Source: Saccharomyces uvarum
Taxonomy: Eukaryota; Ascomycota; Saccharomycetes; Saccharomycetales; Saccharomycetaceae
Assembly (NCBI GenBank): GCA_947243795.1
Contig: OX365929.1
Coordinates: 1,228,446 to 1,292,445, forward strand
Direction of reading: 5' to 3'
DNA: 64,000 nt
The translations under genes and the position numbers were made by a program. Below, one piece after another: positions 41,480 through 51,422 of this stretch (position 1 is its first letter; each line of letters starts with the position of its first letter). The notes below the pieces were generated by a model. It was not told where the DNA came from, made no database searches, and saw nothing but the letters and a program-made list of their open reading frames with translations.

Positions 41480-42583
41480 ATGCCGCAGATTACTCAAGAG
41501 ATATCGTACAATTGTGATTATGGCAACAACACCTTCAATCTTGCTATCGATATAGGAGGCACTTTAGCAAAAGTGGTTTTCTCGCCAATAGGCAGCAACA
41601 GGCTGATGTTTTATACCATTGAAACCGAAAGAATTGACAAGTTCATGGAACTTCTGCATTCCATTATCAAGGAATATAACAATGGAAGCTACAAAACGAC
41701 TCATATAATTGCCACTGGTGGTGGCGCCTTCAAGTTTTACGATTTGCTAAATGAAAACTTTTCTCAGATAAAGGGCATCTCGAGATTTGAGGAAATGGAG
41801 GGTTTGATCCATGGTTTAGATTTCTTTATCCATGAGATTTCCGACCAAGTTTTCACTTATAACGACCAAGATGGTGAAATGATAATACCCACCAGTTCCG
41901 GTACTATGGACTCAAAAGCTATCTATCCATACCTTCTAGTTAACATCGGCTCAGGTGTCTCTATAGTAAAAGTCACTGAACCAAATAACTTTAGTAGAGT
42001 AGGCGGTTCTTCATTAGGGGGAGGAACTCTCTGGGGTCTGCTATCACTAATCACTGGTGCACAAAGCTATGACGAAATGCTCGATTGGGCTCAAGAGGGT
42101 GACAATTCTAGCGTCGATATGCTAGTAGGAGATATATATGGAACAGATTACAGCAAAATTGGCCTTAAGTCCTCCGCTATTGCAAGTTCATTCGGTAAAG
42201 TTTTCCAGAATAGAATTAACTCCGAAAAATCTTCAGCTAATAACGATAATAAATCTTGTTGTTCACATGAGTCTATTGAGAAAAACAACGGGAAAACGTT
42301 CAAAAACCCTGATATATGTAAAAGCCTTTTGTTCGCCATTTCAAATAATATTGGTCAAATAGCCTATTTGCAAGCCAAAATTCACAACGTACAGAATATA
42401 TACTTTGGTGGATCTTATACCAGAGGACATTTAACTACCATGAACACTTTAAGCTACGCCATTAATTTTTGGTCCCAAGGATCAAAGCAAGCGTTCTTCC
42501 TTAAACACGAAGGCTACTTGGGAGCTATGGGTGCTTTCCTGAGCGCGTCTCGTCATTCATCTATTGAAAAGGCAGATACGTAG
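41480..42583 (+). CDS. CAB1: CAB1, pantothenate kinase
   Basis: 367 residues from the ATG at 41480. It is a eukaryotic type II pantothenate kinase of the acetate/sugar kinase fold. The ATP-binding IDIGGTLAKV motif lies at about residues 23-32, ATGGGAFKF at about 93-101, and VNIGSGVSI plus RVGGSSLGGGT follow in the middle. GGSYTRGH lies near the C-terminus. The enzyme makes 4'-phosphopantothenate, the first and regulated step of coenzyme A synthesis, in the cytosol, and is essential in S. cerevisiae. All motifs are intact. Confidence 0.96.
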   Translation: MPQITQEISYNCDYGNNTFNLAIDIGGTLAKVVFSPIGSNRLMFYTIETERIDKFMELLHSIIKEYNNGSYKTTHIIATGGGAFKFYDLLNENFSQIKGISRFEEMEGLIHGLDFFIHEISDQVFTYNDQDGEMIIPTSSGTMDSKAIYPYLLVNIGSGVSIVKVTEPNNFSRVGGSSLGGGTLWGLLSLITGAQSYDEMLDWAQEGDNSSVDMLVGDIYGTDYSKIGLKSSAIASSFGKVFQNRINSEKSSANNDNKSCCSHESIEKNNGKTFKNPDICKSLLFAISNNIGQIAYLQAKIHNVQNIYFGGSYTRGHLTTMNTLSYAINFWSQGSKQAFFLKHEGYLGAMGAFLSASRHSSIEKADT

Positions 42584-42644
42584 ATAGATTTTATCTTTTC
42601 TTTTTTTGCTGGTAATATTACATACATCTTTATCTAGAAAAAAT

Positions 42645-43799
42645 TTATTCGTTTGTTAGTTCGCTTATAATATCATCCATCACCTGAAAAATATATATTT
42701 GGTCATTATTTCGGTATTTATCGCTAAGTTTACCGGTAGCTTCAACATTGGTAACTATATTCCCACCAATCTTTTGTAGAATAGTAATGTCTTTGATCTC
42801 GGGCCTTTTCAAATCAGATAAAGAAATGACTATTATAAAATTCAAGCCCTTTATCTCAAATTGAACTTTGCCAATTTGAGAAAATATTTCGAAATTTATA
42901 ACAGTCGCCGATTTTAATCCTTTAAACAAGAAATATTTCTCCCAAAACTTTATCAGTGAATTAATAGACTGACATAGCTCCAATTCTTTGGCCGTAGCCT
43001 GTTCCGCATCCACTTTGTTCAATCGTTTATCATTTCGTATTATCTGATTTTTTACTTCATGTAATTCCTTAAGCTCTTTTGTTAATTTTTGATTTTGCTT
43101 TTTAAAGGAAAGCAAATTTTGCCAGTTTACGTAGGTCTCCTCTACGATATCATCAGATTCACCTGAATTCAATACGAAGTCTTTGTCTCCAGATATATTT
43201 TCGTCTTCTTGGTTTGTGAAGTGTTTCAACTCGTTTAGTGAGTTCCAACAACTTTCAATGTCACCTGTGGCTTCCAAATAAAGCTCATTTAGTGAATCTT
43301 GTTTTTGAGCAAAGTTGCGGCTTGTATCTTGAATCTCGGTTTTGATCTGTTCTATTTTGCTTTCGTGAACATCTGAAATTTCGTCTTTTAGATCATTAAC
43401 ACTTTTATTCAATTTCACAAATTGAGGATCCCTTTCAGAGTTTAACTGTAATGGATCCGTCGAAGACAAGGTGAATCTGAAGAAATAGTCTAGTGTCTCC
43501 TGTTCTAGGTAGGTCAACTTTAATAATTCCATCAACTTATTGAATTCTTTGATCTTTGCACCTAAAATTTTGGGATTAACATATGCCTCATCTGTTTCTG
43601 CACCTGGACTTTCATCATCTCTAAGAGGGTTAACAAACTTGTTCTCTTCACTTATCGCTAGAATGCTTGAAGTGATTTCGTGCAGCGTATTTTTGAGCCT
43701 TAGTTCTTGATTATTTAGGATTTCTTCGCTGTTAAGAGTAACGGTATCTTCAATATCTCTAAGAACATCCTCATAATCCTTCGTGCTCACACTCTCCAT
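42645..43799 (-). CDS. KRE28: KRE28, kinetochore KMN-network protein
   Basis: 384 residues, close to the 385 of S. cerevisiae. It is largely alpha-helical and acidic, with heptad-like Leu/Lys/Glu stretches at about 110-270 forming coiled coil. The C-terminus is more globular (RWD-like in structures of the family, counterpart of Zwint). Kre28 binds Spc105 and stabilises it at the outer kinetochore. It starts at the ATG at 43799 and is convergent with CAB1, only 61 bp apart. Confidence 0.92.
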   Translation of the reverse strand: MESVSTKDYEDVLRDIEDTVTLNSEEILNNQELRLKNTLHEITSSILAISEENKFVNPLRDDESPGAETDEAYVNPKILGAKIKEFNKLMELLKLTYLEQETLDYFFRFTLSSTDPLQLNSERDPQFVKLNKSVNDLKDEISDVHESKIEQIKTEIQDTSRNFAQKQDSLNELYLEATGDIESCWNSLNELKHFTNQEDENISGDKDFVLNSGESDDIVEETYVNWQNLLSFKKQNQKLTKELKELHEVKNQIIRNDKRLNKVDAEQATAKELELCQSINSLIKFWEKYFLFKGLKSATVINFEIFSQIGKVQFEIKGLNFIIVISLSDLKRPEIKDITILQKIGGNIVTNVEATGKLSDKYRNNDQIYIFQVMDDIISELTNE

Positions 43800-44440
43800 A
43801 TCGATTTTTTGATGGTTTCTTGTCTTTGATTCAGATTATGTGATTTTCTTTTTTCAATAGTATTTTTTTTGGCGTTGTTTATTATTTTAATTTGAAAACA
43901 ATGCTTGCGCAAATTAGAAATATTGTATAATTGCTTTTCCATTACGAGGTCAACTCAAAAGCACTGTACGAAATGGAGCGCAGTAGGTAATCGCTGGTTT
44001 ACTCGTCTCTTGTATTATGTCGTTTAAGCCATTGTTTGCTTAAGCTATTTGTTGACAAACTTTACTAAACACTATCGATACAGCAAACAAGGGTTATTTT
44101 GATTCTGTATAATTTAGACATATTCAGGAATCGCCCGTTTATTGACTCTACCAAATTGACCATTCAATCCAAGATTGTAATTGAACGTCACTGGATAGGC
44201 GTTTCCCAAGAGAACTTTAAAACAGCTAGAACTGTTTGTAGATGGTAGTAAGAAGTGCAATGCATACAAGTCTATACAGAAAGCAGCCAAAAAAGTTCAA
44301 CTTACTTAAGAACTCACTATCATAATCTCATCTACAGAAAATAGAAAAAAAAAAATACATTCGTAGAGATCATCCTGATTTATTTTATTCTTTTTGAGTG
44401 CATGTGCAGTTTTACGAAGTGTTCATAAAAAGACTAACTT
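43800..44440. other. KRE28 promoter and HSP31 3' flank
   Basis: 641 bp of AT-rich sequence with no coding frame. This is the last interval that still follows the S. cerevisiae order. Confidence 0.5.
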
Positions 44441-45164
44441 TCAATATTTGATTTCGTTGTTCAGAGCGTTGATAGCCTAATAGCGGTTGAATGGGCCGAA
44501 ACTGGATTAACACCAGTAACCAGTCTTCCGTCAGTAATGGAGTAGTCGTCCAAAGGGCCAATCGGGGCTAAGTATTTAGCACCACACTTCCTCGCAATAT
44601 CTTCAATAATTGCTAAATTCTTAGCCTTCAAGACATCGTCAACACCCAAAGCAACTTCATGGACAAAGGTGAAGCCAGTTATAGACTTGCCTTCGATCAA
44701 CGGTTTTCTTGTTACTTTGTCTGTTAAGCCATCGAAGAGAGCAGGCCCACAACAGATGGCCGCAATTACACCACCATTGGCGTAGATTTCAGATGTAATG
44801 TCTTGTAAATCTTTGGCCTTTGGGTAATCAAATAAAGCACCGTGACCAGCAGATGCAAAAAAATTTGATAGTTGTCGGCATTAACTTCCTCAGGAGTCTT
44901 AATCCTTGCCAACGCCTTATTGGAAGCGGAATTCTTCGTTTCAAAATCCATCTTATCTTGACCACTCAGAAAGTATTTCGGCAAGAAATGTTCATCCCAA
45001 CCAAACTTACCAGTCTCAGAGACAAAATCAACTTCAAAACCATGTGTTTTGAAAGTGTCGAAAGGACGCAAGACTTCCATTACAAATGCACCGGTATTGG
45101 CAGCGTCCTGGTAAAACGGACCGTTGCACGAAGTAAGAGATAATAAAACCCTCTTTGGAGACAT
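44441..45164 (-). pseudogene. HSP31: HSP31 pseudogene (DJ-1/PfpI glyoxalase III, chaperone)
   Basis: Homology to Hsp31 runs from an ATG at 45164 to about 44441. A run of seven A on the plus strand (44857-44863) is one base short, shifting the frame after about codon 102. A second single-base loss near 44475 removes the normal C-terminus. The nucleophile Cys (codon 44752-44754) remains, but the adjacent His of the Cys-His dyad is Cys (44749-44751), so even an in-frame protein would lack a catalytic residue. Functional Hsp31 detoxifies methylglyoxal and has chaperone activity; subtelomeric paralogues HSP32, HSP33 and SNO4 exist in S. cerevisiae. It is the last gene in syntenic order. Confidence 0.92.
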
Positions 45165-45696
45165 TATAGTTTCATTTGAATATTTCTGCGCTATTATCCA
45201 GTCCAAGGTTGAAAATATCGCACAAGAACAAGCCACAATCAAACCTATTGTTCGATAAATACCAGACCATTTTGTTCGTCTGCTTGAATTGAAAGCTCAA
45301 AAAAAAAGCAAAACCTTAAAACATGTCCCTTATAAATATTCCATTCCTTGAATGAATCCTTTGGAAGCCACTTATACCGAGTTATTTCTGCCAGCTCCCC
45401 ATTTAAGATCTTCGATTTAGCGATTATGTGATAGCAAGCTCCTACTTTCTCGTTATCTCAGCTCTTTCTGGGCGATATGAAATATCAGACAGGCTGCTAT
45501 GGAGATGCAATAATGCGCGGTGATTGACTGGCATCAATTGTATATTCTATAAACGCCAAGGGATTTTACATAAAAACAGAAATTCATGCAAATTGGTAGG
45601 TATGTTTCTGCGTGCTGCGAAGCGATAATTGAAGCGCCCAGAAAAGTCCGTGGTGGTGGCTCATAAGTACATACACTATTACTAAGCATATTTCAA

Positions 45697-45727
45697 CCCC
45701 GCAATTTCTTTTACCCGAATTGCGGGG
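45697..45727. repeat. Inverted repeat with CCG-N5-CGG
   Basis: CCCCGCAATT (45697-45706) and AATTGCGGGG (45718-45727) form a perfect 10-bp inverted repeat with an 11-nt loop. The right arm and its flank read CCGAATTGCGG (45715-45725), a CCG-N5-CGG everted pair of the kind bound by Zn2Cys6 regulators. The same spacing occurs in the permease/decarboxylase promoter. Confidence 0.6.
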
Positions 45728-46126
45728 AAATCCAAGAATATATTCATTGCCTTTAATACAGTTCTATCTATAAACAGCTCGGTGATGCGAATGCCAAGGA
45801 AGCAAATTAGACATGGTATTGATGATAAGGTTTCCAACTGGTGCTGACCGAACAATTCTCGAATGATTTTGACGTCAGTTAAAAGAGTGCCAACTGAATT
45901 CCTGGGACATTTGAGTCCGAGACATCAAGAAGCGCTTGAGCCTATATCGGCTTCAGCGGCTATGCATTTCTTTTAGCCCTAACTTATTCTCATGAATTCT
46001 CCGAGAGAGTTTCGTTGTTTATTGAACCATCTCTAGGATAATAAGAAAAAATCAAGGCCTGAAAGAGAAGGAAAAATGATTTCATAGGAGTTCTTTTTCT
46101 CTATTTTAAATTTTGCAAGGTCGCAA

Positions 46127-46162
46127 GCCCATTCCACTGTTAAGCGTAACAGTGGAATGAGC
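46127..46162. repeat. Perfect 13-bp inverted repeat with 4-nt loop
   Basis: CATTCCACTGTTA (46130-46142) pairs with TAACAGTGGAATG (46147-46159) around a 4-nt loop, and after one mismatch three more pairs extend it to 46127-46162. A TTTATATATC box follows directly. No gene follows downstream within reach, so it may be a regulatory site of a lost gene. Confidence 0.7.
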
Positions 46163-47234
46163 TTTATATATCTCAGAAAACTGTCTAGCCACTCATGAGT
46201 TAAAATAATGGAGGTACTATTAGATTATTTTCCTTTTTCATGAAGGAAGCGGACACGCGTATCGCAAAGCGTTGTTGAAAGTCGTGTAGCCAGTTTTCGT
46301 GCTATAATTCTCTAGTTGTATGAATTTTGTCAATAATTGTTCATCTCAGTTAAATACTCTTCACTCATTTCAAATATCACCCATTATCATTTCATATCCA
46401 GTAATTCTTGGACTAAACCGTTGTTCTACCTCCCCATGGGTCAAACAACATGCTTCCGCTCTATTGATATCAAACGTTCCTGCATCCGTCAAGAGTTGTG
46501 CCTTGGATAGTATGACTTATGTGCTTTTTGGTTAACATCGAATCAATGAAACCTACAAGAAATCAAGAAAACGAGAGAACGACCCAATATGAAGATGACT
46601 ACGAATTATTTGTTACATGTATTTATGTGCTCTTCCATAAGCTGGCATGAGTGAGGATAAGAAAAATTGCAGTGACAAAGATGTAAAACTGAAGTGATAA
46701 CTCCGAATAATTTAGGCTTTCATCGGAGGCTGCCATTAAAGGATCTGATGAAAAATGTTAAATGGAGTCTTCTATAAGCAAGCAATTATACTGATGTAGC
46801 CTTGACCTCTAGACCAGTCCTGTGGGATACTAAACGCTCTGTTACGACCTGCATATCAGAGCGTTGAGAACACAAAGCAGTTTCAACTAGTGAGCCTTCG
46901 TTGAGTTAATACACTAATTTCCATTATAAAAAGGCAAGTATCCTCAGTCATACAGAATGCGTTCTGTTCCACAGACTTTACGGTAGTATTCCACGGTATA
47001 TCTTTTTCCTACAATTAATAGGCCCTATAAAAAGATGTCTGGTTTCTCGGTATTTGTTTGAACAAGGGGTTATGCCAGCTTGAAACACAACACGAAACAT
47101 ACATTTAAGATTTCAACCCATTTATGAAGGTAGTAAAGCTCACAAAATGAAAATAAGTTGGCGTTGTAATATTTTTTTCCCGCCTTTTTACAATAGTTTA
47201 TTCTAGGATGATACACATGTATGTACTAAGCCGC

Positions 47235-49046
47235 TTAACACCAGAATTTCCAGCACCGATACCATATTGGTCTCGCTGCCAAATCAGCCCTTTCAGCAGC
47301 GACTTCCTGTTTCAGCAGATCCCGGTCGACTTCCCTTCTTCCAGTATCAATGTCCATATCTTCAGCTTTAATATATAATTTCCAGTTCTTTTTCCATATT
47401 TTGTGGAAAATGTAAAATGCCATAACAATTGGAAAAGAAAGATATGCCATAAAAAAATCTTTTGCGTTTGGTGAAGCTCCTGCTGGGAATAAACCAACGT
47501 AAAACTGCGCGATCAACATAAGAACACAGATGAAAATACCCCAATAGGAACCCCAAATACCAACTGTAGACACGAATGGTAGTTCATCAGTACTTCTTCC
47601 TTGGGCAACCAAAGCTTTACGGAATCGAATGTGACAGATACATATGGCGGACCAAGAAAACAGAGAGGATAAACCAGACAATGCGAGTAGCCAATTGAAT
47701 ATTTCACCCTCATGAGAAGATTCAGCCACAAAAGCAATCAAGCCGAAAGCAGAAGCGATACCAATTGCAACCAAAGGCCTACCGTCACGGTCAATATATG
47801 CGACTATTTTTGGTAGAAACCCCTGTTCAGCTAATGCAGTTAAAGTTCTGGAACAAAGATAAATAGAAGAATTACCAACAGACAGAACGGAAATCAATAT
47901 GACAACGTTAATAACGCTCGGTAAACCTCTAATACCTTGATTCACAACTGCAATAACAAATGGAGAAGCGGCAGCATCTACGGATGAGGCGCCGATTAGA
48001 CGCTTATCATTGTAAGGGACTAGCATGCCGATCAATAGCAAGCAAAGAACATAGAACAAAGTAATTCTCCAAAAAACTTGTTTAGCAGCACCTGGAACTG
48101 ATTTCCTTGGATTTTCAGATTCAGAACCTGCCACACCGACTACCTCACTCCCACCAAAAGAGAATGACGCGGTAATAAAAACAGTGCAGAAACCTTTAAA
48201 TTTCTGCCCTGCTGTGTCACCCACGAAGGCGCCAGGGTGGTGCCAATATTTGGCACCAATATATCCACCAACCGGGCCACCACCACAGATCAGAATAACT
48301 GCCATAATGATAAACCCAATAATAGTAACGACTTTGATGATAGCGAAAACAAATTCAGCCTCTCCGTAACCTTTCACACCAAAGAGATTGATTATTACTG
48401 TGAAAACCCAGAACAGAGCAACAAATCCGTCACGATATTTTGCATCGACACCCCAGTAGTTAACGGTTATAGAGGCAGAGACAATTTCTAGTGGCAAAGT
48501 AATAAGCCATTGTAACATATAGTTGAAATTAATTGCAAAACCAAAAGATTCATCAATGAATCTAGTCGCATAGGTGGTAAACCCACCAGAAACGGGGAAA
48601 ACAACAGCCAATTCACCAACGGCCATGACCATACTATATATCATAGTACCTGTAACTGTCCAACCAATCAGGATGCCGGCAGGTCCTGCAGTTCGTAAGG
48701 CTTTACCACTACCAACAAAAAGACCTGTACCAATAGCACCACCAACTGCAATCATATGTAAATGCCTACTCTTAAGTGTGTGTTTCAAAGGCGATCGGGC
48801 AGTAGCAATGGCAATTTTTTCAGCATCTGTTAAATTCGGATCTAGCTCTTCCAATTCAATTCTTTTGAAGGAATCCATAAATCTCGTCCACTTACATCTG
48901 ATATTACCTCCACTTCCATTATCATTATTGTTACTTGAAAATGCAGAACAAGCTTCCTGAACAATGTCGTCCCCCTCAAAGGTGGTAGATTCGATAACTT
49001 TCACATCAACGTTGCCGTTACTCTTTTCTAGAAAATTGCCACTCAT
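47235..49046 (-). CDS. Gap1-like amino-acid permease (subtelomeric accessory)
   Basis: 603 residues of the YAT/APC family. It is clearly closest to Gap1: the block DPNLTDAEKIAIATA and the following first helix (GGAIGTGLFVGSG), the FDESFG-type loop, GASSVDAAASPFVIAV and DIDTGRREVD.DLLKQE all have direct Gap1 counterparts, but the identity I estimate is only about two thirds, so it is a distinct paralogue, not GAP1. Twelve helices are predicted. The C-terminus ends FWC (palmitoylation). It is divergent from the decarboxylase gene with a shared 1-kb promoter. Together they suggest import of an amino acid that the enzyme consumes. Substrate is inference. Confidence 0.9.
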   Translation of the reverse strand: MSGNFLEKSNGNVDVKVIESTTFEGDDIVQEACSAFSSNNNDNGSGGNIRCKWTRFMDSFKRIELEELDPNLTDAEKIAIATARSPLKHTLKSRHLHMIAVGGAIGTGLFVGSGKALRTAGPAGILIGWTVTGTMIYSMVMAVGELAVVFPVSGGFTTYATRFIDESFGFAINFNYMLQWLITLPLEIVSASITVNYWGVDAKYRDGFVALFWVFTVIINLFGVKGYGEAEFVFAIIKVVTIIGFIIMAVILICGGGPVGGYIGAKYWHHPGAFVGDTAGQKFKGFCTVFITASFSFGGSEVVGVAGSESENPRKSVPGAAKQVFWRITLFYVLCLLLIGMLVPYNDKRLIGASSVDAAASPFVIAVVNQGIRGLPSVINVVILISVLSVGNSSIYLCSRTLTALAEQGFLPKIVAYIDRDGRPLVAIGIASAFGLIAFVAESSHEGEIFNWLLALSGLSSLFSWSAICICHIRFRKALVAQGRSTDELPFVSTVGIWGSYWGIFICVLMLIAQFYVGLFPAGASPNAKDFFMAYLSFPIVMAFYIFHKIWKKNWKLYIKAEDMDIDTGRREVDRDLLKQEVAAERADLAARPIWYRCWKFWC

Positions 49047-50061
49047 GTTGTTGAATGGAAACTTTTTCTATGAATACCTCACAACTTTTATGATTAACCT
49101 GCTAGGAAGGGAAGAAGATAGTAGAATAAAATAGCTAAATAAATATTGCATTACTATTTATATTTTTTTTTTAAAGCAGTTTAATAAGCTGAATTGTAGT
49201 ATTCCAGGAGAAATGTCTTTGCGAACAAGCAGAATAACTTCAATGTGGCTGATTAAGATAAAGAGCTTGTATGAAATGTTAACTATATCGAGGGTCAGGA
49301 CATCGTTATTCAGTACCAGGTGGACTTTACCAACCTGTAGTAGCAGTTGATAAGGTACTAGTTACAAAATGTACTAATATTACTTTCACAAAGCTTGATT
49401 ACGAAAACGATAACAAGAAAAGAAATGTTTTTGCTGATGCGGTGAACACAAGTAAAGTTGTTGAGTATCCTTTCAAGAAATCACTATCTTCGCGCAGCCG
49501 CAAAGGAAAATTTTAATATTGTATGATCATTCCAGAGTTTTCCTGATCAGTTCCCCCCGTAAATTATTCTCTTGCTTATTGTATGGCAGAATGGTCTATT
49601 AAGATGATAAAATCTGATGCCGTTTAGATTTCAACCTGAAATTTCGTGTTCTCTGCATGCTAACAATTAATATTTGAGGTAGACGATAGGACATTGAATT
49701 TCCTTCCGACGTGCGGAAGTGTGATCTGCGCATGAGCAAGCGCAGATCACACTTCCGCACGTCGGACAATTGATCCACCACATCGGAGCTGATTATTCGC
49801 GCTATTGTTTACAAGTTAGGGATAGAGAGAAGAAGTCCGCACACATATTCGAACTAGACATGATATTGTAAAGTTTACTGATAGCGATTTAATCACCGTG
49901 CTTTGCAATCAAAAGTCATATCCTAATGTGACAATTGCTTGAAAAATTACATATATATATACACCTATATGAATATGTGGTTAATAAAGAGAAGCAAGTT
50001 CTTACCAATTGATCAGAATTTGAATAAAGCATAATAAAGTTCAACAAGTCACATTTTTACT
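49047..50061. promoter_or_regulatory. Shared divergent promoter of permease and decarboxylase
   Basis: 1015 bp. TATA-like boxes sit near each gene: TATAAATA on the minus strand at 49155-49162, about 110 bp from the permease start, and TATATATATA at 49952-49961, about 100 bp from the decarboxylase start. GATAAG at 49349-49354 and GATAAA at 49257-49262 and 49606-49611 are candidate Gln3/Gat1 nitrogen-catabolite sites. A 27-bp perfect palindrome lies at 49705-49766 (separate entry). Confidence 0.6.
49705..49766. promoter_or_regulatory. Perfect 27-bp inverted repeat, candidate operator
   Basis: Arm 1 at 49705-49731 and arm 2 at 49740-49766 are exact reverse complements across 27 bp, separated by 8 nt. 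Each arm contains CCG-N5-CGG (49706-49716 and 49755-49765). This is an everted CGG pair, a classical site type for dimeric Zn2Cys6 factors. It lies 296 bp upstream of the decarboxylase start and 659 bp from the permease start. The nearby Zn2Cys6 gene is the obvious candidate binder (inference). Confidence 0.7.
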
Positions 50062-51381
50062 ATGACAAAATCATCTGGTCCATATGAACAGTATCCTCAA
50101 GAAAATCTTCAACAAAAATCAAAATATTTGTTAGAGTATGGCGCTAGGTTCACTCCTATGGTTATCACGCGCGCCGAAGGCTCGTATGTATACTCTGGAG
50201 AAAAAAAGATCCTTGACTTTACCTCTGGTCAAATGTCTACTTTGTTAGGACACGGACACCCTGAAGTCTGTGAAACAATTTCAGAACATGCGTATCATTT
50301 AGACCATCTGTTCAGTGCGATGTTGTCTCCCCCAGTTTTGGAATTGGCAGAGAAACTCACCAACCTACTTCCAAAAGGGTTGGATAAAGCTATGTTCTTG
50401 AGTACTGGCTCCGAAGCAAACGAGGCAGCCATCAAATTAGCCAAAGTATACACTGGGAAATTTGAAGTCGTCGGATTATCATTGTCGTGGCATGGTATGA
50501 CGGGAGTATCCGGTGGAACAACCTACCAGGATGGTCGGAAGAACCACGGCCCTTCAATGCCTGGAAACTTGATTTTGCCTGCCCCAAATGCATATAGATC
50601 TATTTTTCGGAAGAAAGACGGATCCTATGATTGGGAAACAGAGATGGACTATGGGTTCAGTTTGATCGACGCAGCTTCTGTGGGTTCCCTAGCCGCCGTT
50701 ATTGTAGAACCAGTCATGAGTTCTGGTGGTATGATCGTTCTTCCAGATGGTTACTTGAAAAGTTTATATGCCCATTGTAAAAAGAGGGGAATGCTTTTGA
50801 TTGTGGACGAAGCTCAGACAGCTATCGGCAGATGTGGTTCGATGTTTGGGTTTGAAGCCTCTGGTATTGTTCCAGATATTTTGACACTAAGCAAAACCTT
50901 AGGAAATGGTCTACCATTATCTGCTGTAGTTACGTCTGACGAAATAGCACAGAAGTCAGCTGATGAGCGTTTTTTGTTTTACACTACCCATGTAAATGAT
51001 CCGCTACCATGTGCAGTTGGTGCAAAGGTCTTGGATATTGTAATTCGAGACAATTTGGTCCAAAACTCTGCAGAAATGGGAGATCTATTCAGATCAGAAT
51101 TGAAGCAGTTACAGAACATCTATAAACAAATTGGTGATGTTAGGGGTCGTGGTTTGATGACTGGTGTTGAGATCATCAAGCCGGAAACCAAAGAAGCTGA
51201 CGGGGAATTAGCAGAAAGATTAGCCGATAGAATGATGGAACTTGGACTGTCTGCAAACTTGATATCTGTCCCCGCGTTCGGTGGTGTTTTGAGAATTGCA
51301 CCTCCTATTACTGTTTCTAAAGAAGAAATTATGCAAGGTGTGGCCATTTTTAGTAGAAGTTTGGAAGAAATTTTAGGCTAA
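50062..51381 (+). CDS. 2,2-dialkylglycine decarboxylase-like class III PLP enzyme
   Basis: 439 residues with full class III aminotransferase fold. The PLP lysine is Lys278 in LSKTLGNGLP, the pyridine-N aspartate is Asp249 in VDEAQT, and GSEANEAA (about 116-123) binds phosphate. Trp143-His144 stack on the cofactor. Residues typical of bacterial dialkylglycine decarboxylase are present: Gln57 in DFTSGQM (Gln52 in the Burkholderia enzyme) and Arg411 in RIAPP (Arg406). That enzyme decarboxylates 2-aminoisobutyrate or isovaline to acetone or butanone, then transaminates pyruvate to alanine. S. cerevisiae reference has no close relative that I recall. It is probably cytosolic, as no leader is seen. 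Confidence 0.88.
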   Translation: MTKSSGPYEQYPQENLQQKSKYLLEYGARFTPMVITRAEGSYVYSGEKKILDFTSGQMSTLLGHGHPEVCETISEHAYHLDHLFSAMLSPPVLELAEKLTNLLPKGLDKAMFLSTGSEANEAAIKLAKVYTGKFEVVGLSLSWHGMTGVSGGTTYQDGRKNHGPSMPGNLILPAPNAYRSIFRKKDGSYDWETEMDYGFSLIDAASVGSLAAVIVEPVMSSGGMIVLPDGYLKSLYAHCKKRGMLLIVDEAQTAIGRCGSMFGFEASGIVPDILTLSKTLGNGLPLSAVVTSDEIAQKSADERFLFYTTHVNDPLPCAVGAKVLDIVIRDNLVQNSAEMGDLFRSELKQLQNIYKQIGDVRGRGLMTGVEIIKPETKEADGELAERLADRMMELGLSANLISVPAFGGVLRIAPPITVSKEEIMQGVAIFSRSLEEILG

Positions 51382-51422
51382 GTACTTTACCCTCCATTTT
51401 AAGCTGGATGTTCTTATAATTT

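Larger units (their letters stand above)
45165..47234. other. Gene-free stretch at the synteny break
   Basis: 2.07 kb with no intact gene. S. cerevisiae FIT1, STL1, PAD1 and FDC1 do not follow HSP31 here. Several inverted repeats occur (listed), plus a 9-bp pair at 46833-46841/46857-46865. A 48-codon minus-strand open stretch at about 46377-46520 has an almost protein-like composition but has stops on both sides; it may be a gene relic that I cannot identify. AT-rich termination-like sequence precedes the permease stop. Confidence 0.5.

Noticed and set aside
46320-46535. 71-codon plus-strand frame in the gene-free region
   Set aside because: The opposite strand reads at least as protein-like over the same bases, and neither has a plausible full-length gene around it.
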